This document shows positions 14,533 to 20,295 of a stretch of 20,295 nucleotides of DNA, piece by piece. Numbering within the stretch: position 1 is the first letter of the stretch; each line of letters starts with the position of its first letter. The notes under the pieces are model-generated. The model saw only the letters and a program-made list of their open reading frames with translations, made no database searches and had not been told where the DNA came from. Location of the stretch: IMG/VR virus record IMGVR_UViG_3300017726_000116, positions 1-20,295 of that record; one strand, 5' to 3'. This stretch comes from a virus. A program made the translations under genes and the position numbers.

Positions 14533-14985
14533 ATGAGTGCTTATTTATGTGACCCGGCGGATTTCGTGGCTTTGGCTCGATACGCCAAGCGACCTTGTAA
14601 CGGCTTCAACGGTTACAACCTTTTCACTAAAGAGCGAATTGGTGGTGACGACAGCGAGCTTAATGTTCGAGAAATTGCCTTGAAGCTTGCGACTGCCAAC
14701 ATCTGCTCTGTCGCCTATCGATATCCGCGTGAGCCTTTCGGCGGATTCCTCAAGGACGAAGAGGAGATGGTTGAGTTCATGTGTGAAGTAGCGCAGGAGG
14801 CGCGAAAAAATCGCATTCCTCCAAGCCACAGCGAGGCTTTCATGTTGGCCGCTCAGGTTGAGTACCAAAGCTGTGAGCGCCCTGACTGGATCGAGCAAGA
14901 CGCCTACTGGATCTTGCAAAGCATCCGAAACGACGCGGGTCGCAATATGGCCCAAGCAGTAGAAGACCTTAAGGAGGTAGCGTAA
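14533..14985 (+). CDS. Hypothetical protein, first gene of the plus-strand cassette
   Basis: ATG 14533 is chosen because AAGGAGAGAAAG precedes it directly; an upstream in-frame start at 14488 has no such site. The 150-residue product opens MSAYLCDPADFVALARYAKR and contains LNVREIALKLATANICSVAY and a C-terminal helical part ending AQAVEDLKEVA. There is no membrane segment or signal peptide. Proteins with this kind of start and an LATANICSVAYRY-type core occur in phages and plasmids as uncharacterised small proteins, from recollection. It is the only strand switch in the window and shares TAATG with the next gene. Opposite orientation suggests separate timing from the late genes. Confidence 0.8.
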   Translation: MSAYLCDPADFVALARYAKRPCNGFNGYNLFTKERIGGDDSELNVREIALKLATANICSVAYRYPREPFGGFLKDEEEMVEFMCEVAQEARKNRIPPSHSEAFMLAAQVEYQSCERPDWIEQDAYWILQSIRNDAGRNMAQAVEDLKEVA

Positions 14986-15326
14986 TGAAAACTGCACCAC
15001 GTTTTTACACTGGAAACCCGGAGACTGTGCTGGCCTACCAGCCAGTCGATCTGGAAAAGCTGAACGCTGAACTGCGCACCGCAGAACAGCTTTGGAATAA
15101 GGAGTGGCGCGCTCAAGGCGCCACCGACGAGGGAAGCTGTTGCGGAGGCAAGGGTATCCAAATCTGGTTCTGTGGACCTCGCAAGCGAATTGCTGAGCCC
15201 AAAACCATCATCCCAGCGCCGCCGGTACAGGGAAACGTGTCTGCGCAACGCAGTGTGGGTCCCGCTCTTGAGTATCTCAAGGAGCAGGGCATCGAGGCTC
15301 GTTACTATGACGGGTGGATGGATTAA
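14985..15326 (+). CDS. Hypothetical protein, second gene of the plus-strand cassette
   Basis: The 113-residue product starts MKTAPRFYTGNPETVLAYQP after AAGGAGG, 5 nt before the ATG. It has a CC pair in EGSCCGGKGIQIWFCGPRKR, with a third Cys nearby, and a C-terminal segment ALEYLKEQGIEARYYDGWMD that looks like a helix and strand. No signal or membrane segment is seen and I recognise no family. It is tightly coupled to the first gene (TAATG) and overlaps the third by 20 bp, so the three are probably one transcript. Confidence 0.75.
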   Translation: MKTAPRFYTGNPETVLAYQPVDLEKLNAELRTAEQLWNKEWRAQGATDEGSCCGGKGIQIWFCGPRKRIAEPKTIIPAPPVQGNVSAQRSVGPALEYLKEQGIEARYYDGWMD

Positions 15327-15507
15327 CGCCCGGTTGCGCCAGCGCGCAGAGCTTTTATTGATGGGAGGCTATCGAGAGGACGAGGTGGTCTCCAATCTTC
15401 TGGTCGAGTACCCGTCACTCGATGAGTTTCAACAAGAAGACCTTCCTAAAATTGTGAAACAGGTCAGAGAGACCCTATCCCCTTCTCCTCGCTCGACGTC
15501 GCTCTAG
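15307..15507 (+). CDS. Small hypothetical protein, third gene of the plus-strand cassette
   Basis: The 66-residue product from ATG 15307 is MTGGWINARLRQRAELLLMG, then GYREDEVVSNLLVEYPSLDE and FQQEDLPKIVKQVRETLSPS to the end. It is helical and could contain a small helix-turn-helix (RAELLLMGGYREDEVVSNLL), but this is not clear enough to claim. GAGG about 9 nt upstream is a modest ribosome site. It overlaps the preceding gene by 20 bp and the ART-kinase gene on the other strand by 44 bp tail to tail. I see no room for an intrinsic terminator between the converging genes. Confidence 0.62.
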   Translation: MTGGWINARLRQRAELLLMGGYREDEVVSNLLVEYPSLDEFQQEDLPKIVKQVRETLSPSPRSTSL

Positions 15508-17455
15508 CAGTCTTTTGCTTAGAGCCTGAAACGCCGGGCTTTCCGAGATCATATCCGCTATCTCTTCCGCCGCTTCGTAGTCGAATGTCTGTGCCTTCGA
15601 GTAATCTTCCCGTGTCTTCGAGGACTGGTCTTGGCTGGTCGATCGCGACCGTGTTATCGATTCTCGTGTAGCCATCTGCTATTCCCTCCTTGCGCAGTAT
15701 ATCATAAGTAGCCGAGGGCTTATTGCCCACTTTGTTCAGGTAGTCTGTCGGTATCATGCGGCCAGTCTTATAAAACCGCCGGAACATTCGGATTGCCGCT
15801 TCTTCTGCTGGCACTTGCACGTCCACGACCTGCACGTTGTATCCGGCGTTCCTGTATCGTTCGACTTTGCCTCGAATCTTGTCCGCATTCTCTCCCACCG
15901 TTGGGATGACCAAGTTATCTCCCTCATCGATCGCCAGTTGCTCCATTTGATTGATAATGGCTTTCGATTCGGTGTGTACAGCGTTTGCACCAACCCCACC
16001 CGCGTACTCAGGGAGAAGTTTCTTCGCTTCATCTGAATCAATGATGGTAGCGTCATACTTACGCGCTATTGGGTTCGATATTGAACTTTTACCAGATGCC
16101 GGGGGACCCAAGACAATAACTGCCGTCTTATCACCCGTGCGTGTCGCGGGGCCGGGGTAAGGCAAGCCGTCGTCTGTCCAAGCCAAGCTTTTAGACTGGT
16201 CGTACAATCGGTCAATGGCGTCATCATAGCCAATAACCTCTTCCACTTCATCGCCATTCCTAAACTGAAATACGCGGTTCTCGAGCCATTTAGGCGATCC
16301 AAATCCTTTCGTTTCGTTGGTCAGTGGTATGCGGCCAATTTGAGCCATGGCCTCAACCACCACCGGGTGATTTTCTGCAATCTCTCGCATATCTGGCGCT
16401 TTTTCATCGATTGCGCGCTCTAACACCTTGCCGAATTCGTTCAACTGCTCAGCAGAAAGGTCATTCGATGACCGCAAGGCCTTTGCGGCCGCTCGGGCAC
16501 CTAGTCCTACGATAGGAAGCACCCCGAGGCTCTGCAATCCGGCGCTAAGGTAGTTACCCTCACCGATATTCTCCGCTAAAGACGGCCCTCGCTGTCCCTC
16601 AAGCACCATTTCCTCTACGGAGACGTCACCTTCCGGGAACTCAGGGTATTCACCAAAGATATCAGCCACCCCGGCTACGCCGGTCAAACCAGCAAGCAAG
16701 TTCGCAGTCTGGGCGCCGCTGAGAAGAGGATCACCACCGCCTGAAACTCTCTCCCGCTGGTCCTGAGCACGTTGGCGGCGGTCTCGACGACGGTCTCGGT
16801 ACGTCATCGGCGACTCTTCCTCAAAGATGTCTACATCTTCGATGGCCGCGCTTGCATCATTCGGTGCCATGAGAGCACCTGCACCTATCGCCGTTGCCGC
16901 TGTCCCGCCAAGGATGTTCGCGCCCTTGTATTGAGGGTCGAATGCGGCGTTGACTGAGCGGATATCTCGCTCATCAAAGGTGTTTCTGATCGGTATGTCA
17001 CCGGCAGAGCTTAAATGACTACTAGCAAGGTCCTCTACACCCGTAATTCCATCAACATTACGAAGGTTGTAGTTGATTTCGGGCATATCCATGATGGCCG
17101 CTTCAGGATTTCGCGCCTGATAGTCATCAAAACCAATGGTTCCTGAGCCTTTTCGCGTCAGTAGAGGGTAAATTGCAGAACCATCCTCCAGATCAGCGTA
17201 CATATCGGCCATGTCAGTGGAAGGCGTTGTATAAACTCCGGGACCTAGCGCTCCATATTCACTAGGGATGAATTCTTTAATGTCCGCTTGAGTCCCATGG
17301 TACTGAATATCGTCTGGGTCGTAGCCTTGTTGGCGCGCTCTCTCCATTCGAGATCCGCGATCCATAGGTAATTCACCATTAGCGATGCGGTAAGCGGTGT
17401 CTTTTGGGTAGCCCCGGCTCACCAGTTCGGTCATCGCTTCAAGTACGGACTTCAT
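15464..17455 (-). CDS. ADP-ribosyltransferase-like / zeta-toxin-like kinase fusion (polyvalent-type protein)
   Basis: The 663-residue protein has two recognisable ends. At residues 45-180, QYHGTQADIKEF then GPGVYTTPSTDMADMYA and IRSVNAAFDPQYKG follow the pattern of phage ART-like domains, with H53 as the NAD-binding His. Residues 445-605 form a zeta-toxin-like P-loop kinase: GPPASGKSS (450-458), IIDSDEAKKLLPEY (471-484), HTES (494-497), and RMFRRFYKTGRMIP (556-569). Zeta toxins phosphorylate UDP-activated amino sugars; that substrate is not proven here. The middle has two short hydrophobic stretches and charged linkers. The N-terminal RGYPKDTAYRIANGELPMD is a module I associate with phage multidomain proteins. 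The start overlaps the nuclease stop in TAATG. No antitoxin gene is evident. Confidence 0.78.
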   Translation of the reverse strand: MKSVLEAMTELVSRGYPKDTAYRIANGELPMDRGSRMERARQQGYDPDDIQYHGTQADIKEFIPSEYGALGPGVYTTPSTDMADMYADLEDGSAIYPLLTRKGSGTIGFDDYQARNPEAAIMDMPEINYNLRNVDGITGVEDLASSHLSSAGDIPIRNTFDERDIRSVNAAFDPQYKGANILGGTAATAIGAGALMAPNDASAAIEDVDIFEEESPMTYRDRRRDRRQRAQDQRERVSGGGDPLLSGAQTANLLAGLTGVAGVADIFGEYPEFPEGDVSVEEMVLEGQRGPSLAENIGEGNYLSAGLQSLGVLPIVGLGARAAAKALRSSNDLSAEQLNEFGKVLERAIDEKAPDMREIAENHPVVVEAMAQIGRIPLTNETKGFGSPKWLENRVFQFRNGDEVEEVIGYDDAIDRLYDQSKSLAWTDDGLPYPGPATRTGDKTAVIVLGPPASGKSSISNPIARKYDATIIDSDEAKKLLPEYAGGVGANAVHTESKAIINQMEQLAIDEGDNLVIPTVGENADKIRGKVERYRNAGYNVQVVDVQVPAEEAAIRMFRRFYKTGRMIPTDYLNKVGNKPSATYDILRKEGIADGYTRIDNTVAIDQPRPVLEDTGRLLEGTDIRLRSGGRDSGYDLGKPGVSGSKQKTARATSSEEKGIGSL

Positions 17456-17862
17456 TAGGCGGCCTTTTGATTAGGAATCCAGTCTTTTGCCAGTATATCA
17501 AGCCAGTCGTCGAAAGGAATCACTGCGCAACCCGTTAAATCAGCGTAATCCGAGTTAAATGCGCCCATCGGCAGGGTGACGCGGATGGGTTTGTTGTTGA
17601 ACTTCCAAACCAAGACGGGAATGTCGTCCCCGGCGGCCGTGCAAACCTGCTCCCACCACGCTTTTTGATACCACCAACCATCCTTGTAAGCCTTGCACTC
17701 GATCGCATAGCCGGGAATAGTGATGTCGCATAGGTTTTTCGCTTGATATTGATCAAGGTTACGCTTGCAACGGACATCGATGCCTTGCGCCTCAAAGAAA
17801 ATATTGAGTCGTTTTACGATATCCCGCTCAAATGCGGCACCCTTGTTACGTGAATCAGCCAT
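17455..17862 (-). CDS. PD-(D/E)XK nuclease, Holliday-junction-resolvase-like
   Basis: The 135-residue protein shows the core of the restriction-endonuclease fold: KGAAFERDIVKRL with Glu12, LCDITIPG with Asp46, and AIECKAYKDG with the Glu55-Cys-Lys57 signature. A Trp-rich helix (WWYQKAWWEQV) and a closing strand (IPVLVWKF) follow. Size and order fit phage Holliday-junction resolvase-like or recombination nucleases, which trim branched DNA before packaging. A role in host DNA attack is also possible. The gene follows the 496-bp non-coding zone and ends in TAATG with the ART-kinase gene. No strong SD was confirmed; the ATG at 17862 fits the family start. Confidence 0.8.
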   Translation of the reverse strand: MADSRNKGAAFERDIVKRLNIFFEAQGIDVRCKRNLDQYQAKNLCDITIPGYAIECKAYKDGWWYQKAWWEQVCTAAGDDIPVLVWKFNNKPIRVTLPMGAFNSDYADLTGCAVIPFDDWLDILAKDWIPNQKAA

Positions 17863-18300
17863 TTCGCGATATTATCCTATCTGGGAAAAAATTCTAGGCC
17901 ATAGGGGTCCCTTGGTCTTTTGCAGAATCGACCCCCACCCCCACAACCAGAGCGCTACCCCTCCAATCATAGCGCTGGGGGTGAGGGGTCCCTTTTATCC
18001 ATCAAATAAAATTAAGTTTTGAATGTACCAAACTCAGCTATAGCTATACGCCATCGGCCGCGCGCGATTCAGGGGGGTGCGGGGGTCCCCCCTAACGCGA
18101 TCTGAAGGCCGTTTTCCGACCCCATAGAGACCCATTGACCCATCCAGTTACGTCCCGTACAGGCCAATACAGGCCGTTTTAGGCGTAGCGTGACCCCCGT
18201 GAACACACAAATGCGGCGCAGGGGTCACAGAATCGGCCCAATGATCGGTAAAATCGATGGTCAGGCGGGTTTTTTGGGGTTTTTCCGGGATTTTGGCGGG

Positions 18301-18325
18301 GCGTAGAGAGAGAGCCTCTCTACGC
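18301..18325. terminator. 10-bp perfect stem-loop downstream of terS
   Basis: GCGTAGAGAG, a 5-nt loop AGAGC, then CTCTCTACGC form a perfect stem. It lies 34 bp past the terS stop on the minus strand. The T tract after it is short in either direction (GGTTTT on plus), so it may act as a weak terminator, a processing site or a protein-binding site. Confidence 0.5.
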
Positions 18326-18333
18326 GGTTTTGC

Positions 18334-18352
18334 ATATCGTTAAGCACGATAT
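18334..18352. repeat. 7-bp inverted repeat at the terS 3' end
   Basis: ATATCGT, spacer TAAGC, then ACGATAT; the right arm is inside the 8-bp palindrome CGATATCG (18347-18354). It sits between the terS stop and the larger stem-loop. Confidence 0.45.
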
Positions 18353-18358
18353 CGACTG

Positions 18359-18886
18359 TCAGTGATCTTTGTCTGAGAAATTATTTTCCGTGCCCAATAA
18401 TTCGTTGAGCCTAGACTTGATATCGTCCTTGCTCATGCTGTCGATGTTGGCGTTGATGTTGAGGTTCTGAGTGCGCTGAACCGTTAGGCCACCGAGCTGG
18501 TTAAGCTCCTTCACAGCACTCACAGCGGCGTTGTAATGCCCACTGTCGAACGCTGTCTCAGCGATGTTCCACAGCATCGACCCAGTCTTCTCAGGCGTGA
18601 TGGCGAACTTCTCTCTCAGCTCCTCCTGCTTCAACCTGATCGCTTTCGTGACGTGGGGATGCGTCTTGCCATCCATCATCTTAGTGGCACTCGCCGCAGG
18701 GAATGAGAACCCGGAGCGTCGAGCCGCTTCCGTTTGCCCACACGAGCCCTCCGTGTAGAACCACACGAACGCCGCTTGCATCTCGGTCAAGCCAAGCTCT
18801 GGGTCTGCCTCGAACTGCGCTGGCGTGTTGACCAGCGGCTTCAGCTTCTTCCGGGGTCGGCCCGGTCCTCTCTTCTCATCACTCAC
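18359..18886 (-). CDS. terS: Terminase small subunit
   Basis: The 175-residue product starts at GTG 18886, supported by GGAAG about 6 nt upstream. A basic leader (KRGPGRPRKKLKP) precedes the Terminase_2-type core: LTEMQAAFVWFYTEGSCGQT, EAARRSGFSFPAASATKMM and HPHVTKAIRLKQEELREKF. A helical part (AVSAVKELNQLGGL) and an acidic C-terminus (SRLNELLGTENNFSDKDH) that may contact TerL follow. Small subunits bind the packaging site and stimulate TerL. The gene overlaps the preceding helix-turn-helix gene by 8 bp. It is unusually far from terL, on the same strand about 16 kb upstream in the transcription direction. Confidence 0.88.
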   Translation of the reverse strand: MSDEKRGPGRPRKKLKPLVNTPAQFEADPELGLTEMQAAFVWFYTEGSCGQTEAARRSGFSFPAASATKMMDGKTHPHVTKAIRLKQEELREKFAITPEKTGSMLWNIAETAFDSGHYNAAVSAVKELNQLGGLTVQRTQNLNINANIDSMSKDDIKSRLNELLGTENNFSDKDH

Positions 18887-19055
18887 GATCTACTTCCTTC
18901 GGTGAACCAGTCCACAGCGAGTCGCCATACCTTTCGTAGTTACGCAACCATCGCCTCAACGTACTCACATGGACGTGCGAATCATGCGCCACTTCGCCCA
19001 TCGACTTACCGCTGTCGATCATCTTCTTGGCGTTCTTCACTCGCTTCTTATCCAT
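18879..19055 (-). CDS. Small helix-turn-helix protein overlapping terS
   Basis: From ATG 19055 the product is 58 residues: MDKKRVKNAKKMIDSGKSMG, then EVAHDSHVHVSTLRRWLRNY and a short polar tail. SMGEVAHDSHVHVSTLRRWL is a clear helix-turn-helix of the Hin/transposase-like type. A TTG at 19073 in frame would extend it by six residues but is less likely. The SD is weak (GGA about 10 nt upstream). The 3' end overlaps the terS GTG start by 8 bp, so the pair are coupled. It could help recognise the packaging site with TerS or regulate the repeat-rich region just upstream; this is inference. Confidence 0.75.
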   Translation of the reverse strand: MDKKRVKNAKKMIDSGKSMGEVAHDSHVHVSTLRRWLRNYERYGDSLWTGSPKEVDRE

Positions 19056-19118
19056 GATTTTCAATCCAAGCAACAGGGTACAGTAGAGGGTAGGGTAGGT
19101 GTTTCCTATATACCCCTA

Positions 19119-19149
19119 TTTATACCTTACAAATATATCTACTTGTAAA
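19119..19149 (-). promoter_or_regulatory. Candidate promoter for the helix-turn-helix/terS genes
   Basis: Reading minus, TTTACA (19149-19144) and TATAAA (19124-19119) resemble -35 and -10 boxes, but the 19-bp spacer is longer than ideal. An inverted repeat TTACAA-N10-TTGTAA (19127-19148) overlaps this site, as an operator would. Confidence 0.3.
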
Positions 19150-19296
19150 TATAAAACTACACTTAATAGAGTTGATATACCCTACCCTGCCCTGTCACTA
19201 TATCCTTTAATATCAAGCACTTAACCCTAGTCAAAACAGGGTACAGTGTACATCTACCCTCCAAAACAGGCCTTTTTCGGGGGTCAGTAGATTTAC

Positions 19297-19324
19297 ATTT
19301 GTAAAATCACCCCTGTTTACAAAT
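19297..19324. promoter_or_regulatory. 9-bp inverted repeat ATTTGTAAA-N10-TTTACAAAT
   Basis: The two arms (19297-19305 and 19316-19324) are perfect inverted copies. The TTTGTA core is the same word found phased in the divergent region near 14450, suggesting a common binding protein. Confidence 0.5.
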
Positions 19325-19392
19325 CGTTGTTTTTGCCCCCAAAACAGCCTTAGATGTACCCTGTTCAGGGCATACCCTACCCTGCCTTACCC

Positions 19393-20295
19393 TCATACAT
19401 CCCACTTCGGAGGCGGCACTGAGCCCCCATCTTCGATGATAGGCTCATAGTCAATGTCGTATATCTTGCGCCCATTACTCTTGCGCGGAACGCATCCATT
19501 CGCCGCCAACACTCGTGCCGCTTCCTTGAAGTCCGCCACCCTCGGCGACCTCACGCCAAGGTCTCGCAACAGCTCCGTCATCTGCACCGGGCGCACCATC
19601 GTCGATGTGAACTTGACCCGCTGAAGGATTAGGTCTTCGACCACCGACTGCGTCCTCGACAGCTCATTAGACTCTTGCAGTAGCGCTCGCTCTTCACTGG
19701 TCAGGAACCAGCCTTCGCCTGTATCAAAGAAGCGCGCCTTCACCTCGGCCCAAACCTGTTGCATATCGATCTTGTGCCGGTAGTTAATACCCTGCACTCG
19801 CACAACCCAGAACCTTCGGTTGCCGGTGGGATCAGTCAGGAACTCATTCTCGTTGACTGACCCGTAAAAAATCGTGCGCCGACGATACCGCGAGAACCCG
19901 CGATCATAGGGCAGACGTAGCTCGTCATGGCTTCTAGTAATGAAGGCCTTGAGTTGATCTAGGTCAGCCTTCTTGAATGTGCTCCCCAACTCTCCGAGTT
20001 CACATATCCAATGGCTCACACACTGCTTGACGCTGTCTTTGTCGCCGGGGTTTAGTGTGGCGCCTTCGAGTAGCCAGTCCTTCTGTGGTGCCAGCGTTTT
20101 CATCCACTGGGTCTTACCTAGCGCCTGCCTACCCACAAAGACGAGAATACCCTCACTGGATACACCCTCGTCCCCACAGGCCGCCGCAACGCATGAGGTG
20201 AGCCACTTGGTCATGAGAATCTCTTTCAGCTCGTTGTCCTCGGCGTCTACCGTGTCGAGCAGGAGTTGAAGCCGCGATGTTCCATCCCATGGCCG
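19393..20295 (-). CDS. VapE-like primase/helicase ATPase, N-terminus cut by window edge
   Basis: The frame is open from the right edge, so the visible 300 residues are the C-terminal part; a Met at 20214 is internal. The fragment begins RPWDGTSRLQLLLDTVDAED, the WDG motif opening the virulence-associated E domain. GRQALGKT is Walker A, ICELGELGSTFKKADLDQLK is the ELGEL Walker B region with KAFITRSHDELRLPY following, YGSVNENEFL is sensor 1, and TGNRRFWVV holds the arginine finger. The last about 90 residues look like a winged-helix tail (VRPVQMTELLRDLGVRSPRV). Such proteins unwind phage or mobile-element DNA, often fused to a primase domain that would lie off the right edge. The adjacent repeat region may be its origin. 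Confidence 0.9.
   Translation of the reverse strand, partial: RPWDGTSRLQLLLDTVDAEDNELKEILMTKWLTSCVAAACGDEGVSSEGILVFVGRQALGKTQWMKTLAPQKDWLLEGATLNPGDKDSVKQCVSHWICELGELGSTFKKADLDQLKAFITRSHDELRLPYDRGFSRYRRRTIFYGSVNENEFLTDPTGNRRFWVVRVQGINYRHKIDMQQVWAEVKARFFDTGEGWFLTSEERALLQESNELSRTQSVVEDLILQRVKFTSTMVRPVQMTELLRDLGVRSPRVADFKEAARVLAANGCVPRKSNGRKIYDIDYEPIIEDGGSVPPPKWDV

Larger units (their letters stand above)
17863..18358. other. Non-coding zone with repeated GGGGTC/GACCCC motifs and hairpins
   Basis: I find no convincing gene in these 496 bp. The zone holds the 11-bp direct repeat AGGGGTCCCTT at 17903 and 17984, an imperfect stem around two AGCGCT copies (17951, 17971), a GGGGGTCCCCC palindrome (18081), and AGGCCGTTTT at 18106 and 18171. 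GACCCC or GGGGTC recurs at least seven times. It adjoins terS, so a packaging (pac/cos), replication or regulatory role is possible; none is demonstrated. Confidence 0.6.
19056..19392. other. Repeat-rich non-coding region next to the helicase gene (candidate origin/control region)
   Basis: These 337 bp lack a gene and are AT-rich in the middle. They hold three copies of AACAGGGTACA (19072 and 19235 forward, 19355-19365 inverted) and three of TACCCTACCCT, two being part of an exact 15-bp repeat ATACCCTACCCTGCC at 19177 and 19372, with an inverted copy at 19087-19097. Further inverted repeats are GTACATCTA/TAGATGTAC (19248, 19351) and two TTACAA/TTGTAA pairs. Replication origins often lie by phage helicase genes, so an origin or multi-site operator is plausible. 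Confidence 0.65.

Noticed and set aside
14545-15000. Minus-strand open frame opposite the first plus-cassette gene
   Set aside because: No ribosome site and a composition typical of an antisense frame. The plus gene has a strong SD and a TAATG link to the next.
17863-18358. Small open frames in the GGGGTC-rich zone (for example about 33 codons starting near 18134 on the minus strand)
   Set aside because: Too short, without SD, and running through G/C-run repeats with an implausible Pro/Arg-rich product.
19081-19391. Telomere-like AGGGTA/TACCCT repeats as a linear genome end
   Set aside because: Copies are few, dispersed and in both orientations, with coding sequence on each side. An origin or operator explanation is simpler.
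1-20295. tRNA or rRNA genes
   Set aside because: No cloverleaf-like segment with a TTCGA arm or rRNA-like stretch was noticed by eye, though a covariance search was not possible.

Overview
The window reads as part of the genome of a tailed double-stranded DNA phage (Caudoviricetes), either a free virus or a prophage. It carries a portal gene, both terminase subunits, a GH24 lysozyme, a holin, two very repetitive virion or adhesin genes, a serine recombinase and a VapE-type helicase. No host housekeeping genes, rRNA or tRNA are visible. A P22-like portal suggests a short-tailed phage. Several small genes resemble families I associate with phages of aquatic Proteobacteria. That host guess is recollection of family resemblance, not something the sequence proves.

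Almost everything is on the minus strand, so transcription runs right to left. Right end: the 3' part of a VapE-like primase/helicase gene (19393-20295, cut by the window edge), a repeat-rich non-coding stretch (about 19056-19392), a small helix-turn-helix gene overlapping the small terminase gene (18359-18886), a 496-bp non-coding zone rich in GGGGTC motifs and hairpins, a PD-(D/E)XK nuclease gene, and a 663-residue protein joining an ADP-ribosyltransferase-like domain to a zeta-toxin-like kinase domain. A three-gene plus-strand cassette of unknown function (14533-15507) meets this gene tail to tail.

A divergent control region (14341-14532) holds a near-match to the ParB site parS, three TTTGTA motifs spaced exactly 10 bp and an 8-bp inverted repeat. 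From it a long minus-strand operon appears to run to the left edge: three small genes, the serine recombinase, a 48-residue protein, a protein built of fourteen 22-residue repeats, a 1478-residue trimeric beta-roll fibre with a self-cleaving C-terminal chaperone, several small proteins, two exported proteins, a coiled-coil membrane protein, a small tail-anchored protein, the holin, a 327-residue Pro/Gln/Tyr-rich protein, the lysozyme, terL and portal. Genes are packed tightly: five junctions share the A of TAATG, and others are ATGA or GTGA overlaps, pointing to translational coupling. Four genes shorter than 60 codons were found by reading the gaps.

Together the genes cover late functions (adsorption, lysis, packaging), a replication protein, and a probable host-interaction module. 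The most interesting items are the ART-kinase fusion, the parS-like site with its accompanying operators, the repeat cluster beside the helicase gene (candidate origin or control region), and the strictly periodic 72-residue super-repeat of the fibre.
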